Source: Sulfurovum sp. (GTDB taxonomy: Bacteria; Campylobacterota; Campylobacteria; Campylobacterales; Sulfurovaceae). Taken from it: 64,000 bases of DNA. Made by a program: the position numbers and the translations under genes. Below, piece by piece: positions 46,567 through 55,181 of the stretch (position 1 is its first letter; every line of letters begins with the position of its first letter). The stretch is taken from NCBI GenBank assembly GCA_002733215.1, contig NVUY01000003.1, positions 1-64,000 on the forward strand. Reading direction: 5' to 3'. Below the pieces are notes generated by a model, which was given only the letters and a program-made list of their open reading frames with translations, was not told the origin of the DNA and ran no database searches.

Positions 46567-47367
46567 CTACCAGTGAATATTTAAACCAAATAGAGGACCA
46601 TACTGTGTAGCGTCATACGCATAGTGATCAAATCCATGTTTATCATTATCATAGTCATAATCCAGTGCTTTAAACCCAAAAAAAACAGAACCCCAGTCGT
46701 TGAACCGGTAATCTGCCATCACAACGGCATTCCAGACAAAATCTGATCCTCCCGCACCGATATCAGCACGGCTGAGCACCGTCCACTCATCCGAGATCGT
46801 GTACGTGTTACGCAATCCGACAAAAACATCTACCCAGTTGTTACTCACATCGAGTAATCCGACATTGACAGGCTGCAGTGTCGTTTTTATCTTTTGTTGC
46901 GTATAACGCAATCCTAAGAGACCTTCCCATTTGCTGCGCTCACTCCGACTGAAGGCATAGCCAGTACCGAGTTCAAACATATAATCCCTAAAATTTATAT
47001 CCATCGAAGCAATCGGTGTAATATCCATTGTAGGGGTAAGCTTGACGTATTGTAATTCACTAAAATAGGTCCAGTCTCCTTTAGTGGCTTCAAAGTGAAA
47101 TGTAAAAACCGCAGAAAGATTGTTCAGTATATCACTAAAATCCAGTTTAAGAGGTGCGGTTGTTGGCCCGATAGTCGAGTCGCCGTTTATATGCATTCCC
47201 CAAAGGAACATTGGCGCAAACTGAAATTTCCACTCATCCGAATACTCAAGAGGTGTATGATAGCCTGTGATTGTATCATCAGGCACTGGAAAAGACACAT
47301 CACCGCCTGATATCAGATTGGTTGACCCCAATGTGACTAAGATTGCACTCAATAAATATTTTTTCAT
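46567..47367 (-). CDS. Outer-membrane beta-barrel protein
   Basis: 266 residues with a signal peptide (MKKYLLSAILVTLGSTNLIS), then alternating amphipathic strands with aromatic belts (WKFQFAPMFLWGMHI, WTYFSELQYVKL, YMFELGTGYAF, WEGLLGLRYTQ) ending in NIHW. Length and strand count fit an 8- to 12-stranded barrel. The family is not recognised. It leads the minus-strand run OMP-MBL-unknown-HupE, with GGAAG before the ATG, and is divergent from the second MBL gene. Confidence 0.65.
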   Translation of the reverse strand: MKKYLLSAILVTLGSTNLISGGDVSFPVPDDTITGYHTPLEYSDEWKFQFAPMFLWGMHINGDSTIGPTTAPLKLDFSDILNNLSAVFTFHFEATKGDWTYFSELQYVKLTPTMDITPIASMDINFRDYMFELGTGYAFSRSERSKWEGLLGLRYTQQKIKTTLQPVNVGLLDVSNNWVDVFVGLRNTYTISDEWTVLSRADIGAGGSDFVWNAVVMADYRFNDWGSVFFGFKALDYDYDNDKHGFDHYAYDATQYGPLFGLNIHW

Positions 47368-47690
47368 TTTTCTTCCTCTCTTATAAATACTATATCAAGT
47401 ATATTAACATATAAATTGAAGTTTCATATATATAAAAAACGAAATGTTGAGAATTTAATAAACATATGTGTTGCTATTACTTACTATTGAGGCAGAATTA
47501 ATCAATATAGTATATAATACAGTGTGAGTATATACATAATAAAAACCTTTATCCAAAGGGTATGAAGTATTAATAGTTTTAAACTTGTCACATAGATATA
47601 ACGCGTGATGGTTTTTTAATAGATTGGTAATGAATTGATCAAAAAATTTAGAAATTATTTCTGAAAAAGAACTGCTATAAGGATTTAGAT
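47368..47690. promoter_or_regulatory. Divergent intergenic region between OMP and MBL genes
   Basis: 323 AT-rich bases with no gene. It contains a TATAAT-type box near 47510-47518, directed toward the plus-strand MBL gene, and the first copy of a 46-base direct repeat (47452-47497; see the copy at 49003). The plus-strand gene has AAGGA 8 bases before its ATG. No further operator could be named. Confidence 0.5.
47452..47497. repeat. 46-base direct repeat, copy 1
   Basis: It matches 49003-49048 with 5 mismatches in 46 positions, in the same orientation, so the pair flanks the second MBL gene. It starts AATTTAATAAAC and ends CAGAA. Confidence 0.65.
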
Positions 47691-48944
47691 ATGAACGTAA
47701 AACTTTTAAATAAAGAAGCGTGGTCTTTGGCTAAATTAGCCATTGCATCGTTGATATTAATTTTTGCTACAGGGACAAGCCTGTCGGCGCAGACTGAAGT
47801 GAAGTCAGATGGAGCTAGCGGAGTGCAGGATGCCCTACCTAAAGGACGTAAAGCCGTCGCGATTGTCGATGGTCAATATCCAGAGAGTTATTTTCCGAAT
47901 ACAGAATTGCTCGGAACCGATGAAATGAGGATTACTGCATTGGGAACGGGAATGCCAAATCAGACCCGTAGTGCAGTTTCTATTTCATATTTGGTGGAGT
48001 TGGGGAATGGAGACAAATTTCTTTTCGATGTTGGTTCGGGTATGCTCGCCAACCTATTTTCACTAAGACCTGATTTTGAAAAGATAGACAAAGTATTTGC
48101 CAGTCATCTCCATGTGGATCACGTTGGAGATTTCATGGGTGTGCACATAGGGGGTTGGATTTCAGGACGATATACACCTATTCATCTTTATGGCCCAACC
48201 GGTTCTAAGCCGGAACTTGGTACTAAAGCCTTTGCAGAAGCTATGCAGAAGGCCTATGCATGGGACTTGGCCACTCGTAGCGGTGCACTTCCCGATGCAG
48301 GGGCACAAATCGAAGTACATGAATTCGACTATAAACAGATGAATAAAGTGGTTTATCAAAAAAATGGTGTTACGATCCGATCTTGGCCTGCAATTCACTC
48401 TCTTGATGGGTCTGTGAGCTACAGTTTGGTATGGAATGGTCTGAAGTATGTCTTTGGTGGAGATACCTATCCAAATAAGTGGTATATGGAGTACGCGAAG
48501 GGTGCAGACGTAGCATCGCACGAGTGTTTTCTTCCACCAAAAGCATTGGCAGCATACTTTGGTTGGGATCTCGCTCAGGCAACCTACGTCTCTACACGTA
48601 TCCATACTGAACCAACCGCATTCGGAAAAGTCATGAGTGCACTCAAGCCACGTATGGCTGTCGGTTACCATTCTGTGCAATCACCGAAAAATAACGCCGC
48701 TATTATGGATGCCGTACGTAAAACCTATGATGGTCCGCTGGCTTTGGCACGTGACCTGATGGTCATCAACGTTACCAAAGACACGATGAAAGTACGTATG
48801 GCAGTTATAGATGACTATGTTCTCCCACCAGATGTTACTGCTGGATATAAGCGCGCACCTCGTAGTGACACTAAAGAGACGTCTGAGTTCATCCAGTCAG
48901 GAAAATGGAAGGGCTACACTCCTCCACCAATGCCGAAAAAGTAG
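47691..48944 (+). CDS. Exported MBL-fold metallo-hydrolase 2 (GntH-like paralogue)
   Basis: 417 residues with a signal peptide (about 14-34). It carries ALGTGMPNQ, the metal motif HLHVDHVGD and YVFGGDTYPNKW, and overall follows MBL 1 (about half the residues alike by eye), but with different spacing around 'SHECFLPPKALAAY' and a Lys/Pro-rich tail. Being on the other strand and flanked by a 46-base direct repeat, it may have moved as its own unit. Substrate unknown. The stop codon lies in a GTAGG-type palindrome. Confidence 0.8.
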   Translation: MNVKLLNKEAWSLAKLAIASLILIFATGTSLSAQTEVKSDGASGVQDALPKGRKAVAIVDGQYPESYFPNTELLGTDEMRITALGTGMPNQTRSAVSISYLVELGNGDKFLFDVGSGMLANLFSLRPDFEKIDKVFASHLHVDHVGDFMGVHIGGWISGRYTPIHLYGPTGSKPELGTKAFAEAMQKAYAWDLATRSGALPDAGAQIEVHEFDYKQMNKVVYQKNGVTIRSWPAIHSLDGSVSYSLVWNGLKYVFGGDTYPNKWYMEYAKGADVASHECFLPPKALAAYFGWDLAQATYVSTRIHTEPTAFGKVMSALKPRMAVGYHSVQSPKNNAAIMDAVRKTYDGPLALARDLMVINVTKDTMKVRMAVIDDYVLPPDVTAGYKRAPRSDTKETSEFIQSGKWKGYTPPPMPKK

Positions 48945-48974
48945 GTTGGCGTCGGGGATTCCCCCTCGTCAACC
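48941..48974. repeat. REP-like palindrome at the MBL 2 stop codon
   Basis: GGTTG and CAACC outer arms with CGGGG and CCCCC inner arms form a hairpin over 48944-48974. The preceding GTAG contains the stop TAG (48942-48944) of the gene. It could act as terminator or be a mobile REP copy. Confidence 0.5.
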
Positions 48975-49002
48975 GAAATACCTTGTCTTCAAAACCTTAT
49001 AA

Positions 49003-49048
49003 AATTTAATAAACTTATGTGTTACTATTGCTTGCTATTGAGTCAGAA
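49003..49048. repeat. 46-base direct repeat, copy 2
   Basis: Same-orientation partner of 47452-47497. Upstream (48991-49000) AAAACCTTAT is shared with the palindromes at 42358 and 49247. Confidence 0.65.
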
Positions 49049-49241
49049 CTCAGAAAGACAAAAAAACCAGTGTCACAAATGTCATAAACGAGTATCAAAC
49101 TTATGCTCTTTCAGAGTTGGGAGCAAGCTTTAGCACTATTTTGAAAAAACACCTTCGGAAATCTTAAACTTGGATAGCAAAGATAATCCATTTGGATGGA
49201 ATGAAAAAACCTTTATAGAATTTTCAGAATATCAAACGTGA
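49017..49241 (+). pseudogene. Possible small zinc-ribbon-like gene with an internal stop
   Basis: A 75-codon frame begins MCYYCLLLSQNSER, then CHKCHKR, and reaches SKL before an amber stop. The same frame continues after the stop with HYFEKTPSEILNLD to a TGA at 49239. The C-x2-C pairs suggest a degenerate zinc ribbon such as starts many transposases. This may be chance; no family is recognised. It lies in an otherwise gene-free stretch (48945-49384). Confidence 0.25.
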
Positions 49242-49246
49242 TACTC

Positions 49247-49344
49247 AAAACCTTATAACCTAACATATTTTATAAGGTTTTCTATGCTTCTAATTATTTT
49301 CACATGCTGCACTTCTTATGAAAATAAAACTATAGGGCACCTCC
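49247..49344. repeat. Right boundary of the inserted block: inverted arms and direct repeat
   Basis: Arms AAAACCTTATAA (49247-49258) and TTATAAGGTTTT (49270-49281) repeat those at 42358-42383. AGGGCACCTCC (49334-49344) is the partner of the 11-mer at 42342-42352. Beyond it begins the RND 3' fragment. Confidence 0.5.
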
Positions 49345-49384
49345 ATTAACCCTATACAAATGATGAAGGGATACTTATCATTTT

Positions 49385-49594
49385 CTACTCCTTTATTGTC
49401 CCTTCATAAAACTTTCTTAACCATCTGTCTATCGGATTGGTCAGTCTGTACATTACAGGGACTATGAGCAGAGTCAAAACCATAGAGCTTAAAAGACCAC
49501 CGATCACTGCTATGGACATAGGCGCATTGGTTTCAGATCCAAGTCCTGTACCCACAGCAAGCGGTAACATAGCGAATATCATCGCTATCGTGGT
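49385..49594 (-). pseudogene. RND permease 3' fragment (duplicate of 51367 gene end)
   Basis: About 68 codons from IAMIFAMLPLAVGTG to YEGTIKE and the stop copy the C-terminal end of the complete pump at 51367, with only a few changes. The similarity also covers some 30 bases of 3' flank. At 49592-49594 the RND sequence stops and UPF0323 sequence begins, sharing GGT at the joint. It has no start or N-terminal part and cannot be functional. Confidence 0.88.
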
Positions 49595-49825
49595 TCCACC
49601 ATCATGGCAAGTATGGCAGGTGCTATGCTTGGTGCGTGGATAGGAAACAAGCTTTTTGGAAATAAAAACTATCAAAACAACCGTAAAGCAGGATACAAAT
49701 CTCCTTCTACCTATTCAAAAAGTCAAAAAAGTTTTAGCAAAGCTAGAACCAGCAGCTCTAAAAAAGGCGGATTCTTTGGTGGTAAAAAATCTTCAAGTAG
49801 ATCTGGCGGATTCTTTGGTGGATAA
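49592..49825 (+). pseudogene. UPF0323 3' fragment (duplicate)
   Basis: The last 74 codons of the UPF0323 gene (MASMAGAMLGAWIGNK to GGFFGG, plus a few bases before) are repeated without the signal peptide, lipobox and conserved core. An ATG at 49604 could still allow translation of a 73-residue Gly/Ser/Lys-rich peptide. It is followed by the second synthase-like gene with the same 3-base gap as at the intact copy. Confidence 0.85.
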
Positions 49826-49828
49826 ACA

Positions 49829-51007
49829 ATGTTAAATTTACAAAAAACAACGCCCTTAGATACAGACTACCTAGAGTCACTTGGTTTTGTATGGCATACA
49901 GACAGTGATGAGAGTTCATACATCTCTGATGAACTGCTTGTCCTCTCTGAGAAGGAAGCAGAAGCCTACTATGAAGCAACAAATACTCTGTATGACATGG
50001 TGGTTGAAGTAGCAGAACATGTTGTAGAAAACAATTTATTTCATGAAATAGGCATCCCCTTTAACCTCATAGAAGTCATCAAAGAATCATGGGAAAATGA
50101 TGTACACTGGCACCTTTACGGACGTTTTGATCTGGCTGGCGGCATAGATGACAAGCCCATCAAACTCTTAGAGTTCAATGCAGATACGCCTACCGCACTT
50201 TTTGAAACTGCCATCATCCAATGGGCTATGCTTAAACAAGATGGTCTTGAAGAGTCAAGTCAGTTCAATGCACTTTATGAAGCACTGATCGATAACTTTA
50301 AGCGTTTGGTCACTTTGGAAGAAGATGTCTCAGCTTTTGAAGAAAATTATGATGACTGGGACTTTCTCTTTACCTCCATCAAAGGGAACTCAGAAGAAGA
50401 AAATACCGTTCGACTGCTTCAATATATCGCAACAGAGGCAGGGTATCAAACAGAGTTTGCTTACATCGATGATATAGACTTCTCTCCTGAAGAGGGCATT
50501 GTCTATAACGATAAAAGTTATGAACTTTGGTTCAAGCTTATCCCCTGGGAAGACATTGTTTTAGAAGAATCTGATCTGGCAATGTTACTGACAAACATCA
50601 TCAAAAACCAAAAAGCCATCATTTTTAACCCAGCGTATACCCTGCTCTTCCAAAGCAAAGGTTTACTCAAGATCTTATGGGATCTCTACCCTGATCACCC
50701 TCTCCTACTTGAAACTTCTTTTGAACCCCTAGAAGGACAGAAACAGGTCAAAAAACCGACATTTGGACGTGAAGGTGGAAACGTAAGTATAATAGATGAA
50801 AACGGATCAGAACTAGAATCTGTAAAAGGCGACTACGACAATCATAAAATGGTCTACCAAGCCTACACAGAACTTGCCACAGATAGCAACGGTGACAGCT
50901 ATCAGGCAGGTGTCTTTTATGTCTATGAAGCTTGTGGCTTAGGGTTTAGAAAAGGTGGAAAGATACTTGATAATATGTCGAAATTTGTGGGGCATCTGGT
51001 GAAGTAG
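49829..51007 (+). CDS. Glutathionylspermidine-synthase-like ATP-grasp protein, copy 2
   Basis: 392 residues, the same family as the gene at 41103. All signature blocks are retained (EFNADTPTALFETA, then FRKGGKILDN). Differences cluster near the two ends, e.g. copy 1 has SILDEEANDVESV where copy 2 has SIIDENGSELESV, whereas the middle third is almost identical at base level. Because the upstream UPF0323 is only a fragment here, its promoter is unclear. The gene looks intact and potentially functional. Confidence 0.83.
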   Translation: MLNLQKTTPLDTDYLESLGFVWHTDSDESSYISDELLVLSEKEAEAYYEATNTLYDMVVEVAEHVVENNLFHEIGIPFNLIEVIKESWENDVHWHLYGRFDLAGGIDDKPIKLLEFNADTPTALFETAIIQWAMLKQDGLEESSQFNALYEALIDNFKRLVTLEEDVSAFEENYDDWDFLFTSIKGNSEEENTVRLLQYIATEAGYQTEFAYIDDIDFSPEEGIVYNDKSYELWFKLIPWEDIVLEESDLAMLLTNIIKNQKAIIFNPAYTLLFQSKGLLKILWDLYPDHPLLLETSFEPLEGQKQVKKPTFGREGGNVSIIDENGSELESVKGDYDNHKMVYQAYTELATDSNGDSYQAGVFYVYEACGLGFRKGGKILDNMSKFVGHLVK

Positions 51008-51151
51008 GTTTTTCTCTTCCCTTCCCAATTCCCATCGTCACAGATACAAACGAGGAACAACTCCTATTCTTTAACTCTTTTTGGATAAGATTACTACAAT
51101 GAAGAACAACTTAACAATCAATCTAAAAATACAATAAGGGATAATATCATC

Positions 51152-51286
51152 ATGCCTAAACAAGACCCAAATGAAGAAGAGACCGAAAAAATAGAATATG
51201 AAGAAAATTTTAAATTTGGATATGGAGCCAGTATTGTATTTCTTATCTTCATTGTCTTTGTTATCTATGTCTCATGGGGAAGATAA
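51152..51286 (+). CDS. Small membrane protein (44 residues)
   Basis: The frame MPKQDPNEEETEKIEYEE... ends FVIYVSWGR. It has an acidic cytoplasmic head, one membrane segment (about residues 25-42; GASIVFLIFIVFVIYV) and an ATG preceded at about 10 bases by AAGGG. The composition is that of a real small single-pass protein, not a random frame. Family not recognised. It lies between the synthase-like copy 2 and the convergent RND operon. Confidence 0.55.
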   Translation: MPKQDPNEEETEKIEYEENFKFGYGASIVFLIFIVFVIYVSWGR

Positions 51287-51366
51287 ATATAAAGGAATGA
51301 GTGGGTAAGCCAGCAACCTAAAAATATAGCTTTGCGCGGGAACGATGAAGAGATACTTATCTTTTT

Positions 51367-54300
51367 CTACTCCTTTATCGTCCCTTCATAAAACTTTCTT
51401 AGCCATCTGTCTATCGGATTGATCAGTCTGTACATGACCGGGACTATGAGCAGAGTCAAAACCATAGAGCTTAACAGACCACCGATCACTGCGATGGACA
51501 TAGGTGCATTGGTTTCGGACCCGAGTCCTGTACCCATAGCAAGCGGTAACATGGCAAAGATCATCGCTATGGTGGTCATCAAAATAGGTCTTAATCTTTT
51601 TTCTCCCGCTTCGATCAGTGCTTCATCTGCACTTTTTCCCTCTGCCATAGCTTCGTTGGTAAAATCAACCAGTAGTACGGCATTTTTACCCACCATACCC
51701 ATGAGTAACATAAACCCGATCATCACAAACAAAGAAAACTGCAAACCAGTTAAATACAGTGCCAGTAACACACCGATGATACTCAGAGGCAGTGCCATCA
51801 TGATGATGACCGGCTGTATCAGTGATTCGTACAAAATCGCCAAAATGATAAACATTAAAATGACAGAGAGTCCAATGGCCACAGCAAAGGCTTGACCTGT
51901 CTTTTCCATCTCTTCTGCAAATCCGGTAAACCGGTATATGACACCCTCCGGCAACAGTGCATCAATACCTTCTCTTGTATAAGCCACAGCACCGCCCAGA
52001 TCAAGTCCAAACAGGTCTGCATAGACCGTTACCTGTCTTTGTCTGTCATAGTGGTTAATGGTTGCCAATGCTTTACTCTTTGTAAAGTTTACCAGACCAT
52101 CAAGATGAACCAGCTCACCTTTACTGCTTCTAAGCTGGATCTTCTTAAGATCCTCCAGAGAAACCCTATTTTCATCATCAAATCGTAAGGTGATATTGTA
52201 CTGTTTCCCTTTTTCTTCAAAATAGGAGATCTCCAAATCACTTGAAAATGCTGTAGCGACAGCTTCAGATATTTGTGAAGCAGAGATGCCTAAACGGTTC
52301 GCAGCGCCTCTGATGATATTGATATCTATTTGAGACTTCCCGGCATCGAGATTCGTATCAATGTCAACAAATCCTTTTTTCTTCGCAAGATGATCAGTCA
52401 AATTTTTTGTTGCTGTTTTCAGATCATCAAATGAATCAGATTTTAAAACGATCTGATAAGGTACCGATACCCCGGCACCTTTTATGTTAGGGATAGCAGC
52501 AGCTGTGATAAACAACTCTTTTTGATAAGGTTTCAGTTCTCCCCTGAAGTTTTGTATGATCTGTTCCTGATTGATAGCCCTCTCTTTTCTGTCACTTAGT
52601 TTGACATAGATCACAGACTTGTGTTTTTCCTGTGCTGTGTTGTACCCCACACTTAAAGTGGTATAAAGTACATCTTTGTTTTTTCGTACCACGTCTTCTA
52701 TCATTTTTGATTTTTTTATCATCTCTTCCAGTGAGACGGAGGCATCGGCTTTTATATGTACCTCAAATTCAGCTTTATCCTCTTTTGGGATGAAATCCAT
52801 TCCTATCTTAGGGAAAAGACTCAATGAACCGAAGAATCCGGCAAATACCAGGATCAGAGTGATGATCTTAAATCGCAGTACAAGTTTTAAGATCCACTCA
52901 TAACTCTTCTCCAGACCCTTAAAGAAGGGTTCAGTCATAGTGTAAAATTTACTCTCATCTTTTTGTAAAACTCTAGCACTTAAAGAGGGGATAAAACTCA
53001 AAGCCACCGTATAAGAGATAATGACTGCAAAACCTACTGTCATGGCAAAAGATTCAAAAAACTTACCTACGATCCCACCCATGAATGATACAGGCACAAA
53101 CACAGCCAGAAGCATCGCAGTAATAGCCAGAATGGTAAACGCCACCTCTTTGGTTCCTTCTACTGCAGCTTCAAATTTATCCATACCTGCTTCCATCTTT
53201 TTATAGATATTTTCTATGACAACAATCGCATCATCGATGATAATACCGATCGCCAGGGTAAGACCGATAAGCGTCATTTTGTTGAGATCGAACCCCATAT
53301 AACTCATTAAGGCGAAAGTGCCGTAAATAGATGCCGGGATAGACAGGGCAGAGACAAAAGTGATCGTCATATTCCGTAAAAAGAAGAAGATGATGATAAC
53401 CGCCAAAAATGAACCGTAAATAAGGTCAAACTGTACATGTTCCAATGAGGCAATAATAAAAGGTGAAGTATCATTTAAGGTTTTTACCTCATATTTATCT
53501 CCTGCCATTTTTTCTATATTTGGCAGCGCATCTTTTACTTTCTGTACGATATCTATGGTGTTAGTTCCTGAAATTTTTTGCACTTCAAGCATCACACCTT
53601 CAACACCGTTGTATGAGGCATAACTTTTAGCATCACTCATCGTATCTTCTACGGTTGCGATATCCTGCAGCTTGATATTGTCTTTGATCTTGATATTTTT
53701 AAGTTCCATAATGCTCAGTGCATCAGCCTTGGTTTTCAGGGTAAACTCTTCAGTAGATGAGATAAGTTTACCCCCGCCGATCTTTACATTCTCACTTGCT
53801 ATGATCCTGTTAAGTTCTGCTACTGTGATACCAAATTTATTAAGCTGTTTTGGATCCGGGTAGATCTTTATCTCTCTGTCTTTGTACCCTATAATGTTGA
53901 TGGCACCGACACCGTTTATTTTTTGTAATGCAGGCTTCACTTTTTCATCGGCAAACAACATGAGGTTTTTGATGCTGTCATTTTTTGCCGTTAAAAAGAC
54001 ATTGATGACGGAGGCACCGCCAATGTCAAGTTTACTCACCAGTGGCATTTTAGCATTTTTTGGCAAGATCACAGCGGCTACTTTATCTCTTACATCATTG
54101 GTCGCTTCATTGATATCCCGTTTAAGAAAGAACTTGACTATCACCACACTCACACCCTCAGAGCTGGTCGATCGGATACTGTCAATACCGCCAATGCGAG
54201 AAATGGCTTCTTCGATCTTATCTGTCACCTGCGACTCCATAGTACTGGCTTCTGCACCGGGATAAACAGTTTTAACCGTCACAATCGGAAAATCAACATT

Positions 54301-54408
54301 GGGGAAAAGGGCTGAAGGCATGGACTTAAAACTCATCCATCCAAATATCACCAACGTCACAATATACATGAGGGTTGTGATAGGTCTGTTTATGGCTAAT
54401 TTATACAT
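51367..54408 (-). CDS. RND-family multidrug efflux permease
   Basis: 1013 residues of HAE1/AcrB type: a first membrane segment (about 10-30), two periplasmic porter/docking loops, and two membrane bundles (about 330-480 and 840-1000). TM4 carries GIIIDDAIVVIENIYKKME with the proton-relay Asp pair. It starts 21 bases after the adaptor stop. It is the last gene of a tetR-tolC-mfp-rnd operon, so it works with those proteins as a tripartite pump. Its 3' end exists a second time at 49385. Confidence 0.93.
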   Translation of the reverse strand: MYKLAINRPITTLMYIVTLVIFGWMSFKSMPSALFPNVDFPIVTVKTVYPGAEASTMESQVTDKIEEAISRIGGIDSIRSTSSEGVSVVIVKFFLKRDINEATNDVRDKVAAVILPKNAKMPLVSKLDIGGASVINVFLTAKNDSIKNLMLFADEKVKPALQKINGVGAINIIGYKDREIKIYPDPKQLNKFGITVAELNRIIASENVKIGGGKLISSTEEFTLKTKADALSIMELKNIKIKDNIKLQDIATVEDTMSDAKSYASYNGVEGVMLEVQKISGTNTIDIVQKVKDALPNIEKMAGDKYEVKTLNDTSPFIIASLEHVQFDLIYGSFLAVIIIFFFLRNMTITFVSALSIPASIYGTFALMSYMGFDLNKMTLIGLTLAIGIIIDDAIVVIENIYKKMEAGMDKFEAAVEGTKEVAFTILAITAMLLAVFVPVSFMGGIVGKFFESFAMTVGFAVIISYTVALSFIPSLSARVLQKDESKFYTMTEPFFKGLEKSYEWILKLVLRFKIITLILVFAGFFGSLSLFPKIGMDFIPKEDKAEFEVHIKADASVSLEEMIKKSKMIEDVVRKNKDVLYTTLSVGYNTAQEKHKSVIYVKLSDRKERAINQEQIIQNFRGELKPYQKELFITAAAIPNIKGAGVSVPYQIVLKSDSFDDLKTATKNLTDHLAKKKGFVDIDTNLDAGKSQIDINIIRGAANRLGISASQISEAVATAFSSDLEISYFEEKGKQYNITLRFDDENRVSLEDLKKIQLRSSKGELVHLDGLVNFTKSKALATINHYDRQRQVTVYADLFGLDLGGAVAYTREGIDALLPEGVIYRFTGFAEEMEKTGQAFAVAIGLSVILMFIILAILYESLIQPVIIMMALPLSIIGVLLALYLTGLQFSLFVMIGFMLLMGMVGKNAVLLVDFTNEAMAEGKSADEALIEAGEKRLRPILMTTIAMIFAMLPLAMGTGLGSETNAPMSIAVIGGLLSSMVLTLLIVPVMYRLINPIDRWLRKFYEGTIKE

Positions 54409-54428
54409 AAGTGCCTCCAGCTACTGTT

Positions 54429-55148
54429 TTATTTTTTCTCATCTATGAGTATGTATCCCTCACCAAAAAGACCTGGCGTAAAACCTTTTGCTTCAACTTC
54501 GGCTTTTATCTTTCTGTTCCCGCTGTCTGCGTAGGGGTAGACTTTGGAGATCGCACCTCTATACATTTTACTGTCACCATCTACACCATACTTAAATGTT
54601 TGTCCGGCTTTTATCTTGCTCCAGTACTTCTGATCAAAACCCAAGATCAATTTTCGCTTATGCAAACTCTGTATTTTAAAGATGGTGCGTATCATAGCGC
54701 CGGAGACGACATCACCGACTTCAACTGATTTTTCATAAATCACACCATCAAAAGGCGATTTGAGGATGGTTTTGTCAAACAGTGCCTGCTGATATTCCAT
54801 TTGTGCTTTTGCATTTTCATATTTAAAAGCGTAGCCGTCCAACCTTGATGCATCAAGAAGGTGTTTCACCTTTAACTGCCTGTCATACTCTTTTTTCTCA
54901 TACTTCAAAGAGGTATTTGCAATATTCAGCGCTGCCTTGAGATCACTGTTTTGTAACTGTGCAAGGATATCACCCTTCTTGACCACGCTTGCAACATCCA
55001 CTGAAATACTTCCTACAATCCCAGAGCTGGTAAATGCCAAATTGGCACTTTTATCTGCCTGAACACTAAAAGTTGCATATACTTCCTCTGCCTGCATACT
55101 TGAACTCAACAACAGCAAAGCTAAAATTATTCTTGCACGATTACGCAT
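54429..55148 (-). CDS. RND periplasmic adaptor (MFP/HlyD-type)
   Basis: 239 residues, short for the family. A signal peptide (about 1-20), lipoyl-like half motifs around 'GIVGSISVDVASVVKKGDIL' and 'SPFDGVIYEKSVEVGDVV', a short helical hairpin between them and a beta-barrel domain to the end (GLFGEGYILIDE). The membrane-proximal domain seems absent. It bridges the permease and the TolC-type channel encoded next to it. Confidence 0.88.
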   Translation of the reverse strand: MRNRARIILALLLLSSSMQAEEVYATFSVQADKSANLAFTSSGIVGSISVDVASVVKKGDILAQLQNSDLKAALNIANTSLKYEKKEYDRQLKVKHLLDASRLDGYAFKYENAKAQMEYQQALFDKTILKSPFDGVIYEKSVEVGDVVSGAMIRTIFKIQSLHKRKLILGFDQKYWSKIKAGQTFKYGVDGDSKMYRGAISKVYPYADSGNRKIKAEVEAKGFTPGLFGEGYILIDEKK

Positions 55149-55181
55149 TTAGTGCTCCACTGTACTGAATTTCAATTCTTG

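Noticed and set aside
49604..49825. A separate small Gly/Ser/Lys-rich protein gene
   Set aside because: It is the 3' fragment of UPF0323 without signal peptide or core, created by duplication; treated as a pseudogene.
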